DNA from: Litchfieldia salsa
GTDB taxonomy: Bacteria > Bacillota > Bacilli > Bacillales > Bacillaceae_L
Assembly: GCF_900104555.1 (NCBI RefSeq)
Contig: NZ_FNJU01000013.1
Location: forward strand, 37,152-101,151
Direction of reading: 5' to 3'
DNA length: 64,000 bases
Shown here one piece after another: positions 20,307 through 29,870 of this stretch (positions are counted from its first letter, which is position 1; each line of letters begins with the position of its first letter). The notes beneath the pieces were generated by a model. That model did no database searches and had not been told where the DNA came from. It worked only from the letters and a program-made list of their open reading frames with translations. A program made the translations under genes and the position numbers.

Positions 20307-21191
20307 TTGAAAATTGGATTTATTGGATTAGGAATTATGGGAAAACCAATGAGCAAGAACTTACTTAAAGCGGGTTATGATTTAGTTGTGCTTGATCGAA
20401 ATGCTTTGGTAACAGAGGAATACGAGGGATTAGGTGCAATCATTGTACAAACACCAAAGGAAGTTGCCGAAGTGGCTGATGTGATTATTACGATGCTGCC
20501 AAATTCTCCACAAGTGGAAGAAGTTGTATTAGGGGAAAATGGGTTGATTGAGGGAGCAGGTTCTGGCAAGGTCCTTATTGATATGAGTTCAATCGCTCCA
20601 CTTGTTTCTCGAGAGGTAGCATTAAAATTAGCTCAAAAGGGAATGGAAATGCTAGATGCCCCGGTTAGTGGTGGAGAACCAAAAGCAATAGATGGAACAT
20701 TGGCTGTCATGGTTGGGGGAAGTAAGGAAATTTTTGATCAATATTATGATGTGATGAAGGCAATGGCTGGATCGGTTGTTTATGTAGGTGAAATCGGTGC
20801 AGGCAATATCGCAAAGCTAGCAAATCAAACGATCGTAGCGATCAATATCGCAGCTGTTTCTGAAGCACTTGTGTTAGCTCAAAAGTCAGGAGTGAATCCT
20901 GAGTTAGTTTATCAAGCGATTCGAGGTGGATTAGCAGGAAGTACGGTTTTAGATGCGAAAGCACCATTAATGATGGATCGTAAATTCGACCCAGGCTTCC
21001 GTATTAATCTTCATATGAAGGATTTAAATAATGTGTTAGAAACGAGTCATGAAGTAGGAGTTCCACTTCCACTAACCGCATCTGTATTAGAGATGATGCA
21101 GGCATTAAAAGTAGATGGATTCGATTCTGAAGATCATAGTAGTCTAGTTAAATATTATGAAAAGCTTGCGAATGTAGAGGTTGGTAGATAG
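20307..21191 (+). CDS. garR: Tartronate semialdehyde reductase (2-hydroxy-3-oxopropionate reductase)
   Basis: The 294-residue protein is a beta-hydroxyacid dehydrogenase. It has the nucleotide loop GLGIMGKPM at residues 7-15, the substrate-binding block DAPVSGGEPKA and the catalytic lysine in GAGNIAKLANQ (about residue 170). The family includes tartronate semialdehyde reductase and 3-hydroxyisobutyrate dehydrogenase. The glucarate dehydratase and glycerate kinase neighbours favour the former. The start is TTG 20307 behind GGGATGGGA. Confidence 0.88.
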   Translation: MKIGFIGLGIMGKPMSKNLLKAGYDLVVLDRNALVTEEYEGLGAIIVQTPKEVAEVADVIITMLPNSPQVEEVVLGENGLIEGAGSGKVLIDMSSIAPLVSREVALKLAQKGMEMLDAPVSGGEPKAIDGTLAVMVGGSKEIFDQYYDVMKAMAGSVVYVGEIGAGNIAKLANQTIVAINIAAVSEALVLAQKSGVNPELVYQAIRGGLAGSTVLDAKAPLMMDRKFDPGFRINLHMKDLNNVLETSHEVGVPLPLTASVLEMMQALKVDGFDSEDHSSLVKYYEKLANVEVGR

Positions 21192-21244
21192 TTATTAAAT
21201 TCTTTTTCTTTTAAGTAGATTCTGATCAAGGGGAGTGGATACAA

Positions 21245-22600
21245 GTGAGTACTTTAGAACAAACAAAGGTAAATGTAACACCAACCATTACGGAAATGTC
21301 AGTGATTCCAGTCGCTGGTCACGATAGCATGTTATTTAATTTAAGTGGAGCACACGGTCCATACTTTACTCGTAATATTGTCATCTTAAAGGACAGTACT
21401 GGTAATGTGGGTGTTGGGGAAGTTCCTGGTGGAGAAGGTATCAGAAAGACGCTAGAAGATGCGAAAGAAGTCGTGATTGGAGGATCAATCGGAAACTACA
21501 ATAATATTTTAAACACAGTTAGAAAGCAATTTGCAGACCGTGATTCCGCTGGTCGTGGCCTTCAAACCTTTGATCTTCGTATTACAATCCATGCGGTTAC
21601 TGCATTAGAAGCTGCACTTCTTGATCTACTTGGAAAGCATTTAAATGTACCAGTTGCTGCATTGCTTGGTGAAGGACAGCAGCGTGATAAAGTAAAAACA
21701 CTTGGTTACCTTTTCTATATTGGGGACCGTAAGAAAACAGATCTTCCTTATTTCAGTAATGAACATGCAGATGATGAATGGTTACGTATTCGTCATGAAG
21801 AAGCATTAACTCCTGAAGCGGTTGTTCGTCTTGCTGAAGCTGCTCAAAAACGCTATGGCTTCAAAGATTTCAAATTAAAAGGTGGAGTGCTTGAAGGGAA
21901 AGAAGAAATTAAAGCAATCAAAGCACTTGCTGAACGTTTCCCAGATTCTCGTATCACACTTGATCCAAACGGTGCTTGGTCACTAGCTGAAGCAGTTGAG
22001 TTATGTAAAGACATGCATGGCATTCTAGCATATGCTGAAGATCCTTGTGGAGCAGAAAATGGATACTCAGGTCGTGAAGTGATGGCAGAATTCCGTCGTC
22101 AAACAGGTCTTCCAACTGCAACAAACATGATTGCAACCGATTGGCGCCAAATGGGTCATACAGTTTCATTACAATCAGTGGATATTCCACTCGCAGACCC
22201 ACATTTCTGGACGATGCAAGGTTCAGTACGTGTTGCACAAATGTGTAATGAATGGGGCTTAACATGGGGTTCACACTCAAATAACCATTTCGATATTTCA
22301 CTTGCAATGTTTACACATGTGGCGGCAGCAGCACCTGGTGAAATTACAGCAATTGATACACACTGGATATGGCAAGAAGGCACAGAGCGCTTAACCAAGG
22401 AGCCAATGCAAATAGTCGATGGTCATATCGCAATTCCAGATAAGCCAGGATTAGGAATCGAGGTGGACATGGATCAAATTGCAAAAGCACATGAACTATA
22501 TAACAACATGGGATTAGGTTCTCGAGATGATGCAGTTGCCATGCAATATTTAATTCCGAACTGGACGTTTAATAATAAAAAACCTTGTCTTGTAAGGTAA
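21245..22600 (+). CDS. gudD: Glucarate dehydratase
   Basis: GudD dehydrates D-glucarate to 5-keto-4-deoxyglucarate. The 451-residue enolase-superfamily protein has the family N-terminus ([21 protein letters not shown]), the KxK base motif within KDFKLKGGV, a metal ligand in ITLDPNGAW, and the C-terminal [20 protein letters not shown]. The length is that of bona fide GudD. The start is GTG with AGGGGAGTGG upstream. It is the last gene of the island and is followed by a terminator. Confidence 0.95.
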   Translation: MSTLEQTKVNVTPTITEMSVIPVAGHDSMLFNLSGAHGPYFTRNIVILKDSTGNVGVGEVPGGEGIRKTLEDAKEVVIGGSIGNYNNILNTVRKQFADRDSAGRGLQTFDLRITIHAVTALEAALLDLLGKHLNVPVAALLGEGQQRDKVKTLGYLFYIGDRKKTDLPYFSNEHADDEWLRIRHEEALTPEAVVRLAEAAQKRYGFKDFKLKGGVLEGKEEIKAIKALAERFPDSRITLDPNGAWSLAEAVELCKDMHGILAYAEDPCGAENGYSGREVMAEFRRQTGLPTATNMIATDWRQMGHTVSLQSVDIPLADPHFWTMQGSVRVAQMCNEWGLTWGSHSNNHFDISLAMFTHVAAAAPGEITAIDTHWIWQEGTERLTKEPMQIVDGHIAIPDKPGLGIEVDMDQIAKAHELYNNMGLGSRDDAVAMQYLIPNWTFNNKKPCLVR

Positions 22601-22618
22601 TATTTATATGTTTGTTAT

Positions 22619-22667
22619 AACCTCCTTTTTTATGTATGCACAGCATATTCATGAAAGGGGTTTTTTG
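22619..22667 (+). terminator. Terminator of the aldarate operon
   Basis: AACCTCCTTTT pairs imperfectly with GAAAGGGGTT at the base of a longer hairpin with a GTATGC/GCATA inner stem, followed by TTTTTT. Confidence 0.7.
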
Positions 22668-22787
22668 TTTGGAAAGAAAAGCTTAATACCTTGAGATAAA
22701 TTCGATAATTAAGTAAACTTGAGCATTATAGGAAAAAACGGAATTTGAAACCAAACCAACATTAAGCGAGTAGAGTAGGTGAAGCTT

Positions 22788-23642
22788 TTGATCTATATCG
22801 GTTTAACAGGATGGGGAGACCATGATGAGTTATATGCAAATGCAACTGAAGCAAGAGCAAAACTTCGAACCTATTCTAGTCATTTTCCCATTGTTGAGGT
22901 GGACTCCTCATTTTATGCGATTCAACCAAATAGTAATGTTCAAAAGTGGGTTAGGGACACCCCTAAATCGTTCCAGTTCATTGTAAAGGCCTACCAAGGG
23001 ATGACTGGTCATATAAGAGGAGAAATACCATTTGAGTCAAAAGAAATCATGTTTGATGCTTTTGTTTCCTCTCTGAAACCATACCAAGATGCTAATAAGT
23101 TAGCTTTGGTTTTATTTCAATTTCCTCCATGGTTTGATTGTCGCAAGGAAAATGTCGAGTATCTTCGTTGGTGCCGTCAACAAATGGGGGATTTACCAGT
23201 TGCTTTAGAATTCCGACATCAATCTTGGTTTAATAGTCAATATATGGATCGAACATTAGCTTTTATGGAGCATGAACGATGGGTTCATAGTATCTGTGAT
23301 GAGCCTCAAGCAGGTAGTGGTTCCATACCAACGGTTTTACATCCGACATCGAGTGACAAGACAATTGTTCGGTTTCATGGTAGGAATGTCCATGGATGGA
23401 ATAGACCGAATCAAGGAAATTGGCGAGAAGTTCGTTATTTATATCGTTATAATGAGGAAGAGTTGTTAGAGTGGGCTGAAAATCTTAATACCCTTCAAAA
23501 GATAACTAAGAATCTATATGTTCTATTTAATAATAATTCTGGTGGAGATGCTGCCTACAATGCAAAGCAATTAATGAGTCTGTTAAAAATTAACTATCAT
23601 GATTTAGCACCCAGACAATTGAATCTTTTTAATTTAGACTAA
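22788..23642 (+). CDS. yunF: DUF72 family protein YunF
   Basis: This is a DUF72 (YecE-like) TIM-barrel protein of 284 residues. The opening MIYIGLTGWGDHDELY, SHFPIVEVDSSFYAIQ and VALEFRHQSWF are typical of the family. Its enzymatic role is unknown. The frame can be opened at GTG 22779, but TTG 22788 has GTAGGTG at proper spacing and gives the usual N-terminus. It resumes the B. subtilis-like order after the aldarate island, followed by yunD. Confidence 0.82.
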   Translation: MIYIGLTGWGDHDELYANATEARAKLRTYSSHFPIVEVDSSFYAIQPNSNVQKWVRDTPKSFQFIVKAYQGMTGHIRGEIPFESKEIMFDAFVSSLKPYQDANKLALVLFQFPPWFDCRKENVEYLRWCRQQMGDLPVALEFRHQSWFNSQYMDRTLAFMEHERWVHSICDEPQAGSGSIPTVLHPTSSDKTIVRFHGRNVHGWNRPNQGNWREVRYLYRYNEEELLEWAENLNTLQKITKNLYVLFNNNSGGDAAYNAKQLMSLLKINYHDLAPRQLNLFNLD

Positions 23643-23719
23643 AATGTTATTGCCAAATAAGGAGTCGGTGAGGATTTCTTAGTGATGAAAGAATATACTT
23701 TTTGGGGGAGGTGCTTTTC

Positions 23720-25114
23720 TTGATTGAAACGATACATATTTATCATACAAACGATTTGCATAGCCATTTTGAACAATGGCCAAAAATCGTACACTATATT
23801 AATAAACAAAGGGAAAAACATCGGCAAGAACATGAAGAGATGTTTTTATTTGACATCGGTGACCATATGGATCGATTTCACCCGATTTCTGAAGCATCTC
23901 TTGGAAAAATGAATATTGCTTTTCTAAATGAGTTGAAATATGATGCAGTAACAATTGGGAATAATGAAGGCATCACTTTACCGTATGAAGCTTTAGATTG
24001 CCTTTATGAAGAAGCAACCAGTGATGTGATAGTAGCAAATCTATATAATAGTGAAGGTAAAATTCCAATATGGGCAAAACCATATCAAGTATATACAACC
24101 AGTTCAGGGATAAGACTTGGTGTTATAGGGCTAACTGTATATTATCAACTGTTTTATGAACTTTTAGGATGGGAGATTAGAGATCCTTTTGAAGTCATTA
24201 AAGAGATTTTAAAAGAAATAAGTGGTCAAACAGATGTGATTGTGCTGTTATCACATCTAGGGATAAACGAAGATGAGAGACTAGCAGAACTACATGATAT
24301 AGATGTAATCCTTGGAGGACATACTCACCATCTGTTAGAGGAAGGCAAGATGATTAACAATTCATTGGTTTGTGGTGCTGGAAAATATGGAATGTATATT
24401 GGTCATGTGGAGCTTCAAATTGTAACGAATACGAAAGCTGTTATTACAAAACGTGCAGAAGTCATTCCTACAAATGATCTTGTTGAAGAATCAAATTCAA
24501 CAAAAAGAACACTCCAACTAGCAATGGAAGAAAGTGAAATAATGTTAGGTGAACAGATAACAGTGCTAAAAGAAGACTTAGTAAATAATTGGTTCAAGGA
24601 ATCACCACTTTCACAAATGCTCGTAGAAACACTTAAGGATTGGTGTGAAGGGGAAATAGCAATGATTAATGCAGGAATCATCCTCGATTCACTGTCAAAA
24701 GGGGCTATATCCAGAAAAGACATTCATCGCATTTGTCCACATCCAATTAATCCTTGTAACGTTTGGTTAAAGGGAGATAAGTTGAAAGAAATTATTCTTC
24801 AAGCACACACAGAACAAATGGAAAATCTAAGATTTAAAGGTCTAGGTTTTAGAGGTGAAGTGATGGGGAAGATGATATACTCTGGTATTGAAATTGAGTC
24901 AGCAAAGCTTTCTGATGGAGAAACCCATATTAGATCAATCATCATAAATCATGAGCCTCTAGATCATAATCGTACTTATAAAATTTCTACCATTGATATG
25001 TTTACATTTGGGTATTTATATCCAGTCATAAGAGATGCTAAGAAAAAGGAATTTTTTATGCCGGAGCTTTTGAGAGATCTTTTAATTAATAAATTTATGG
25101 ACGCATCCCTATAG
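23720..25114 (+). CDS. yunD: Metallophosphoesterase/5'-nucleotidase-family protein YunD
   Basis: The 464-residue protein joins a calcineurin-like phosphoesterase domain to a C-terminal 5'-nucleotidase domain. The metal motifs are HTNDLHSHF, DIGDHMDR, GNNEG, LLSHLG and LGGHTHH. It lacks a signal peptide, so unlike UshA it should be cytoplasmic. The substrate is probably a nucleotide or related phosphoester. Start TTG 23720 is supported by GGGGGAGGTG seven bases upstream; the in-frame TTG 23702 overlaps that site. Confidence 0.88.
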   Translation: MIETIHIYHTNDLHSHFEQWPKIVHYINKQREKHRQEHEEMFLFDIGDHMDRFHPISEASLGKMNIAFLNELKYDAVTIGNNEGITLPYEALDCLYEEATSDVIVANLYNSEGKIPIWAKPYQVYTTSSGIRLGVIGLTVYYQLFYELLGWEIRDPFEVIKEILKEISGQTDVIVLLSHLGINEDERLAELHDIDVILGGHTHHLLEEGKMINNSLVCGAGKYGMYIGHVELQIVTNTKAVITKRAEVIPTNDLVEESNSTKRTLQLAMEESEIMLGEQITVLKEDLVNNWFKESPLSQMLVETLKDWCEGEIAMINAGIILDSLSKGAISRKDIHRICPHPINPCNVWLKGDKLKEIILQAHTEQMENLRFKGLGFRGEVMGKMIYSGIEIESAKLSDGETHIRSIIINHEPLDHNRTYKISTIDMFTFGYLYPVIRDAKKKEFFMPELLRDLLINKFMDASL

Positions 25115-25197
25115 AAAAAGGGGCGAGTGACTAATCAATTTTCATTCACGAATTTCTTTACTTTTCATATTGTGTAAAGAAAGGAGTGTGATAGGAA

Positions 25198-25500
25198 ATG
25201 GTTACAATGACAGCGATTGTTATAGATAATCACCAGTTTACAGCCATTACCGTTAAGCTACCGAAGACAAATTTTATGGCTGTTACTAATGAAAATGGCT
25301 ATATAATGTGTGGAGCACTTGATGTTGCACTTTTAAATGAAAAACTAAAAGACCGAGGGATTATTGCGGCTAGAGCTGTAGGTGTTCGCACGATTGAACA
25401 ACTGCTTGAAGCACCGCTAGAATCTGTTACAATAGAGGCGGAGAACAAAGGGATTAAAGTAGGTATGAAAGGTAAAGATGCCCTTTTAAAAATGATATAA
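25198..25500 (+). CDS. yunC: DUF1805 protein YunC
   Basis: This is a 100-residue member of the YunC/DUF1805 family. It has the conserved block TNENGYIMCGALDVALLN followed by RGIIAARAVGVRTIEQLL. The function is unknown. The start is preceded by AAAGGAGTGTGATAGGAA. It follows yunD in the order remembered from B. subtilis. Confidence 0.82.
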   Translation: MVTMTAIVIDNHQFTAITVKLPKTNFMAVTNENGYIMCGALDVALLNEKLKDRGIIAARAVGVRTIEQLLEAPLESVTIEAENKGIKVGMKGKDALLKMI

Positions 25501-25587
25501 CATATAAATTAAGGGAGCCTGATACAATGGCTCCCCTTATGATACTTCTACCTAAGAATATGCCACATGATATCTAAGGAGCAAAGC

Positions 25588-26703
25588 ATGATATTAGCAT
25601 CTACAAAATCATTAAAACCTGGACAATGTCTTGGTAAACCTGTATACACTGAAAAAGGATTTGTATTAGTAAGTGAGGGTGTCCCTATTACTAAACATAT
25701 GATTAATCGATTACTAGAACTAGGGATTACTTATGTATATGTGGAGGATGAACGTACAAAGGATATAAAGGCACCAAAACCAATATCTGATGAATTAAGG
25801 AAGCAAGCAAAAGAGATGATTGAATCTAGTTTTAAAAATATACAAAATAAAGACACGCTCTCACAGACCTTTGTTCTAGAAAAAACATCAAAAGACCTTA
25901 TGAAATTAGTCCGTTCAATTGTAAAAGAGATTAAAGCAAATAAAGAACTAATAACATTATTATCAGATGTAATTACATATGATAACTATATTTTTTCCCA
26001 TTCATTAAATGTCACGCTTTATACACTGGCAATTGGTAAGAAGTTGAACTTATCAGAAAAGGATTTAGAAGTACTAGGGCTCGGGGCGATTCTTCATGAT
26101 GTAGGGAAAATGTCCATTCCAACTAAAATTTTAATGAAACCTGGAAAATTAACGAATGAGGAGTTTGATATCGTTAAAGCTCATACAGATAGTGGGTTTG
26201 AAATTTTAAGGAATGTAATGACAATTCCACTTATTGCCTCTCATTGCGCATATCAACACCATGAGAGACTTGACGGTTCTGGTTATCCACGTGGGATAAA
26301 AGGGGAGGATATCCATTACTTTGCCAAAATCATTGCAGTTGCGGATGTTTTTGATGCTGTAACGTCTAATCGAGTCTACCGAAATGCAATGCTACCACAT
26401 GAGGGGCTAGAAATCTTGTACTCTGGTGTTGGCAAGTTATTTGAGTCCGGAATTATTGAAGCTTTCCGTCGTGCAGTAGTGATTTATCCTTTAGGATTAA
26501 CTGTCATTCTAAATGATGGTCGAAAAGGTGTGGTTTCTAAGCAAAACCCTGAACTTAGTGAAAGACCGGTTGTCCGAATTATTGAAGAGAGTGGACAAGT
26601 GTTAAGAGAAACCTATGAGGTTGATTTAAATAAAGATCTTCATTTAATAATATCTGAATGTGATACGACATTTGCCGTAGATCAAAATGGTGAAAAAAGT
26701 TAA
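25588..26703 (+). CDS. HD-GYP domain phosphodiesterase
   Basis: The 371-residue soluble protein has an N-terminal DUF3391-like segment (about 1-60) and a C-terminal HD-GYP domain. The HD pair is at about residues 170-171 (LHDVGKMSIP), followed by HHERLDGSGYPRG with the GYP triplet. HD-GYP proteins hydrolyse cyclic-di-GMP or related cyclic dinucleotides; activity here is inferred. ATG 25588 has TAAGGAG seven bases upstream and is preferred over ATG 25567. It lies between yunC and yunB, where I do not remember it in B. subtilis. Confidence 0.85.
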   Translation: MILASTKSLKPGQCLGKPVYTEKGFVLVSEGVPITKHMINRLLELGITYVYVEDERTKDIKAPKPISDELRKQAKEMIESSFKNIQNKDTLSQTFVLEKTSKDLMKLVRSIVKEIKANKELITLLSDVITYDNYIFSHSLNVTLYTLAIGKKLNLSEKDLEVLGLGAILHDVGKMSIPTKILMKPGKLTNEEFDIVKAHTDSGFEILRNVMTIPLIASHCAYQHHERLDGSGYPRGIKGEDIHYFAKIIAVADVFDAVTSNRVYRNAMLPHEGLEILYSGVGKLFESGIIEAFRRAVVIYPLGLTVILNDGRKGVVSKQNPELSERPVVRIIEESGQVLRETYEVDLNKDLHLIISECDTTFAVDQNGEKS

Positions 26704-26774
26704 TTCTTTTTCTAATATTTAATCGTACATCCCTCCTTGTTAGCATAAATATAGCTTGTAAGGGGGGATTTAAT

Positions 26775-27536
26775 GTGCCAAAATTTCGCGGTCGAGGTAT
26801 ACCGCGTAAAGGGCCCTTGCCTTTTCGCTACGTATTCTTATTAACCTTTGTCTTCTTTATGTTTTCAACAGCTGTGGGATTGGTTATTGTTAATAAAGGG
26901 ATTGAACCAACATTAATTAAATATGCGCAAAATGAAACCAGTCGAATTGCAACTGTCGTAATTAAAAATGCAATTACTAAACAAATGACAGAAGAAAGTT
27001 TAAGTGATGAAGACATTATCTTGACACAGACGGATAGTGATGGAAAGATTACGAGTGTTACTTTTAATTCCAAGTTGATTAATGAAATTCTTGCGAAGAC
27101 AACAAATAATGTGGATAAGTATTTAAAGTTTGTTAATAAAGGGGATGTAGCTGCCCTAGATCTTCCAGAGGTTGATCTACAAACAGACGAAAAAAGCCCG
27201 GGATTTATTTATGAAATCCCTCTAGGTCAAGCAACAAATAACGCAATCTTAGGTAACTTAGGCCCGAAAATTCCGATCCGCTTTCATATGATTGGTGATG
27301 TGATGACAGACTATTCTAGTAAGATATCAGACCATGGAATTAATAATACTTATATTGAAGTTTTAGTTCATATTGAAGTTAGAATACAGGTTATTATTCC
27401 ATTTGCAACAGAAGAAGTCATTGTTCCAACAAATGTACCAATTGCCGGACCAATCTTTATACCAGGTGAAGTACCTCTATACTATAATGATGGTGGAGAC
27501 GGCTCAGCACCTTCAATTGAATTACCGGGAAATTAG
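26775..27536 (+). CDS. yunB: Sporulation protein YunB
   Basis: The 253-residue protein has one N-terminal transmembrane helix (about residues 18-42), then a domain with NETSRIATVVIKNAITK and PIRFHMIGDVMTDY. These match YunB, a mother-cell sporulation protein in B. subtilis. The start is GTG with AAGGGGGGA upstream. In B. subtilis it is next to lytH; here the lysine and methionine-type transporters intervene. Confidence 0.85.
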   Translation: MPKFRGRGIPRKGPLPFRYVFLLTFVFFMFSTAVGLVIVNKGIEPTLIKYAQNETSRIATVVIKNAITKQMTEESLSDEDIILTQTDSDGKITSVTFNSKLINEILAKTTNNVDKYLKFVNKGDVAALDLPEVDLQTDEKSPGFIYEIPLGQATNNAILGNLGPKIPIRFHMIGDVMTDYSSKISDHGINNTYIEVLVHIEVRIQVIIPFATEEVIVPTNVPIAGPIFIPGEVPLYYNDGGDGSAPSIELPGN

Positions 27537-27551
27537 ACATAAATTTTCCAT

Positions 27552-27580
27552 TGCTTTTTGCATATGGAATTACTATAATA
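27552..27580 (+). promoter_or_regulatory. Promoter of the lysine riboswitch leader
   Basis: TTGCTT (27552-27557) and TATAAT (27575-27580) are spaced 17 bases apart, about 40 bases before the aptamer. Confidence 0.7.
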
Positions 27581-27615
27581 CTAAGGTAATTCTAAAATTT
27601 AATATTCACCTTATC

Positions 27616-27810
27616 TCAGATCGATGAGGTAGAGGAGCAGGGATTATAAGTAGGTTATGTGAGGATGACAACAATGATCATAACTGAAAGGAATCATCTG
27701 CCGAAGTGAAAATAAATTGTCAACGTTTATTTTTGCTGGTGTTGCCTTTAATAAGGGTAACACTGTCATAAGAGTGTTTTAGATTTCTACTCTTATGGAG
27801 GGCTACTGAT
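27616..27810 (+). ncRNA. Lysine riboswitch (L-box) aptamer
   Basis: The leader contains L-box landmarks in order: GATGAGGTAGAGGAGCAGG, AGTAGG, AACTGAAAGGAATCATCTG, GCCGAAG, TTGCTGG, ACTGTCATAAGAGTG and TTATGGAGGGCTACTGATC. This aptamer binds lysine and usually terminates transcription of lysine biosynthesis or transport genes. A terminator follows, and the next gene is an NhaC-family transporter. Confidence 0.93.
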
Positions 27811-27841
27811 CGTGATGGAGGATAACATAACATTACAAAAG

Positions 27842-27878
27842 GAGTAATGATAGTTATTTTCTATCATTGCTCTTTTTT
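27842..27878 (+). terminator. Regulated terminator of the lysine riboswitch
   Basis: GAGTAATGATAG (27842-27853) pairs with CTATCATTGCTC (27861-27872) with one G-U, followed by TTTTTT. It is the expression platform of the L-box. Confidence 0.9.
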
Positions 27879-27991
27879 GTGCTTTTTTTGGTTAGCAAGC
27901 TACAATTCTAATCAATGAATAGTCATAATGATTCTCTCTCACATAGGTAGCCTCTTTTAAATTAAAAATTTATTTAACGGAGGAAATTTTC

Positions 27992-29581
27992 ATGACAGCA
28001 ACGATTTATTCACTTGTTCCACCTTTAGTCGCAATTTTAATGGTTATCCTAACAAGAAAAGTAATTCCTTCACTAGGAGTTGGTATTCTCTCGGCTGCTC
28101 TTATCTTACATGTACCAACCATTAGTGAAAATGGAGTAAGCACCTGGTTAATAGATTCCTTTTTAACCATTTGGACTAGCTTTATAGCAATCTTCATAGA
28201 TGAAGGTGCTATTGCTACTTCAACAGTCTATATTATCTTGTTCTTACTAATACTTGGAATGATTACTGTATTTATTTCCATATCTGGCGGAAGTCGTGCA
28301 TTCGGTGAGTGGGCCGAGAAACGCGTGAAAACAAGAGTTGGCGCAAAACTAACCGCATTTGTCTTAGGGATAATCATCTTTATTGATGATTACTTTAATG
28401 CACTTGCTGTTGGACAAGTTAGTAGACCATTAACAGACCGCCATCGTGTTTCACGTGCAAAACTGGCTTATATTATTGATTCTACTTCTGCACCAATTTG
28501 TGTTGTTTCACCTGTTTCAAGTTGGGGAGCATCCATTATCGGTATTATTGGAACGATTTTAATTGCTCATAACATGACCGATATTACTGCATTTTCAGCA
28601 TTTCTTCAAATGATTCCAATGAATTTTTATGTAATTACGACACTATTAATGGTTTTTGGTGTCTCAATGTTTAATATTAATATCGGACCAATGAAGATAC
28701 ATGAAGAAAGGGCTATATTACATGGTGATGTAGTAGACCCTTCAAAACCAGTTTTAGGGGCATTAAAAGAAGAACTACCATCAAGTGCTAAGGGGACGGT
28801 TGGAGACTTAATTTGGCCAATCGTAGCACTAGTAGTTGGTACGGTAGGTTCAATGATTTGGACGGGTTCAAAGGCAACAGAGGAAAATGCAAATCTTATT
28901 GATATTTTTGGTAACGCATCTGTAGCACCATCTTTATTATACGGTGGCTTATTCGGTTTTGTTGTAGCACTTATTCTTTTCTTTAATCAAACACTTGTAA
29001 AGAAAAATATCCAATCGTCTCTTTTTAGTAAAGCGATTGTAGAGGGTATTAAATCAATGTTACCGGCTGTCTATATTTTAGTATTTGCATGGGTTATTGT
29101 TGATCTTATAAGTCAGTTGGGAACAGGCTCATATTTAGCCGTTCAAGTTGAAAACTCAAATATGAATCCGGCCTTTTTACCAGTTATCTTATTTGTGGTT
29201 GCAGGCTTGATGGCATTTTCAACTGGCACATCTTGGGGTACTTTTGGTGTGATGCTTCCAATAGCTGGAGATATTATTGTATCAACAGATGCAACACTCC
29301 TTTTGCCGACATTAGCGGCAGTACTAGCTGGAAGTGTTTTTGGTGATCATTGTTCACCAATTTCTGATACAACGATCCTTTCTTCTACTGGAGCTGGAAG
29401 CCACCATATTGACCATGTTCTTACACAACTTCCATATGCGATTATTTCAGCAGTATTTGCAATGGTGGGGTATATTGTATTAGGATTCACAGGTAGTACG
29501 GTAGCGGGTATAGTTGTTTCGGTTTCACTAATCGGGGTATTCTTGTTGATTTTTAGAAACAAAAGTAAGGTAGTAAAATAA
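27992..29581 (+). CDS. NhaC-family transporter under lysine riboswitch control (LysW-type)
   Basis: The 529-residue polytopic membrane protein belongs to the NhaC Na+/H+ antiporter superfamily. It has IIFIDDYFNALAVGQVSRPLTDR, DSTSAPICVVSPVSSWGA, GTSWGTFGVMLPIAGDI and GDHCSPISDTTILSSTGAG. NhaC-family genes behind L-boxes have been proposed to be lysine transporters. With a complete lysine riboswitch upstream, that role is far more likely here than pure sodium/proton exchange. AACGGAGGAAA precedes the ATG. A terminator follows, so it is monocistronic. Confidence 0.88.
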   Translation: MTATIYSLVPPLVAILMVILTRKVIPSLGVGILSAALILHVPTISENGVSTWLIDSFLTIWTSFIAIFIDEGAIATSTVYIILFLLILGMITVFISISGGSRAFGEWAEKRVKTRVGAKLTAFVLGIIIFIDDYFNALAVGQVSRPLTDRHRVSRAKLAYIIDSTSAPICVVSPVSSWGASIIGIIGTILIAHNMTDITAFSAFLQMIPMNFYVITTLLMVFGVSMFNINIGPMKIHEERAILHGDVVDPSKPVLGALKEELPSSAKGTVGDLIWPIVALVVGTVGSMIWTGSKATEENANLIDIFGNASVAPSLLYGGLFGFVVALILFFNQTLVKKNIQSSLFSKAIVEGIKSMLPAVYILVFAWVIVDLISQLGTGSYLAVQVENSNMNPAFLPVILFVVAGLMAFSTGTSWGTFGVMLPIAGDIIVSTDATLLLPTLAAVLAGSVFGDHCSPISDTTILSSTGAGSHHIDHVLTQLPYAIISAVFAMVGYIVLGFTGSTVAGIVVSVSLIGVFLLIFRNKSKVVK

Positions 29582-29661
29582 GATTAAAAGTGTAAAATAC
29601 ACAAAATTCATTATATAGAAACCAATATTCTGGAAAAATGAAATTGGTATTATTACTATAG

Positions 29662-29697
29662 AGACAGGGTTTTATAACCCTTGTCTTTCTTTTTTTA
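29662..29697 (+). terminator. Terminator after the lysine-riboswitch transporter
   Basis: AGACAGGGTT and AACCCTTGTCT form a stem with one bulge, followed by TTCTTTTTTT. Confidence 0.8.
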
Positions 29698-29716
29698 ATA
29701 ATTTTAAAATAATGTT

Positions 29717-29745
29717 TTGACAGATGTTTAAAGACTAGCTATACT
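29717..29745 (+). promoter_or_regulatory. Promoter of the NSS transporter operon
   Basis: TTGACA (29717-29722) and TATACT (29740-29745) are spaced exactly 17 bases apart. About 125 bases of leader follow before the start codon, and I see no riboswitch signature in it. Confidence 0.7.
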
Positions 29746-29870
29746 ATGTATAGATTTATTTTAAAAAATCAGAAAATATAAAAATTTCCAACATTAGTTA
29801 GTCTTTTTAGTAGATAGATAGTAATAGAATAAGACTAGGTTCGGAAATAAGTATAGGGGAGGCATTTATT

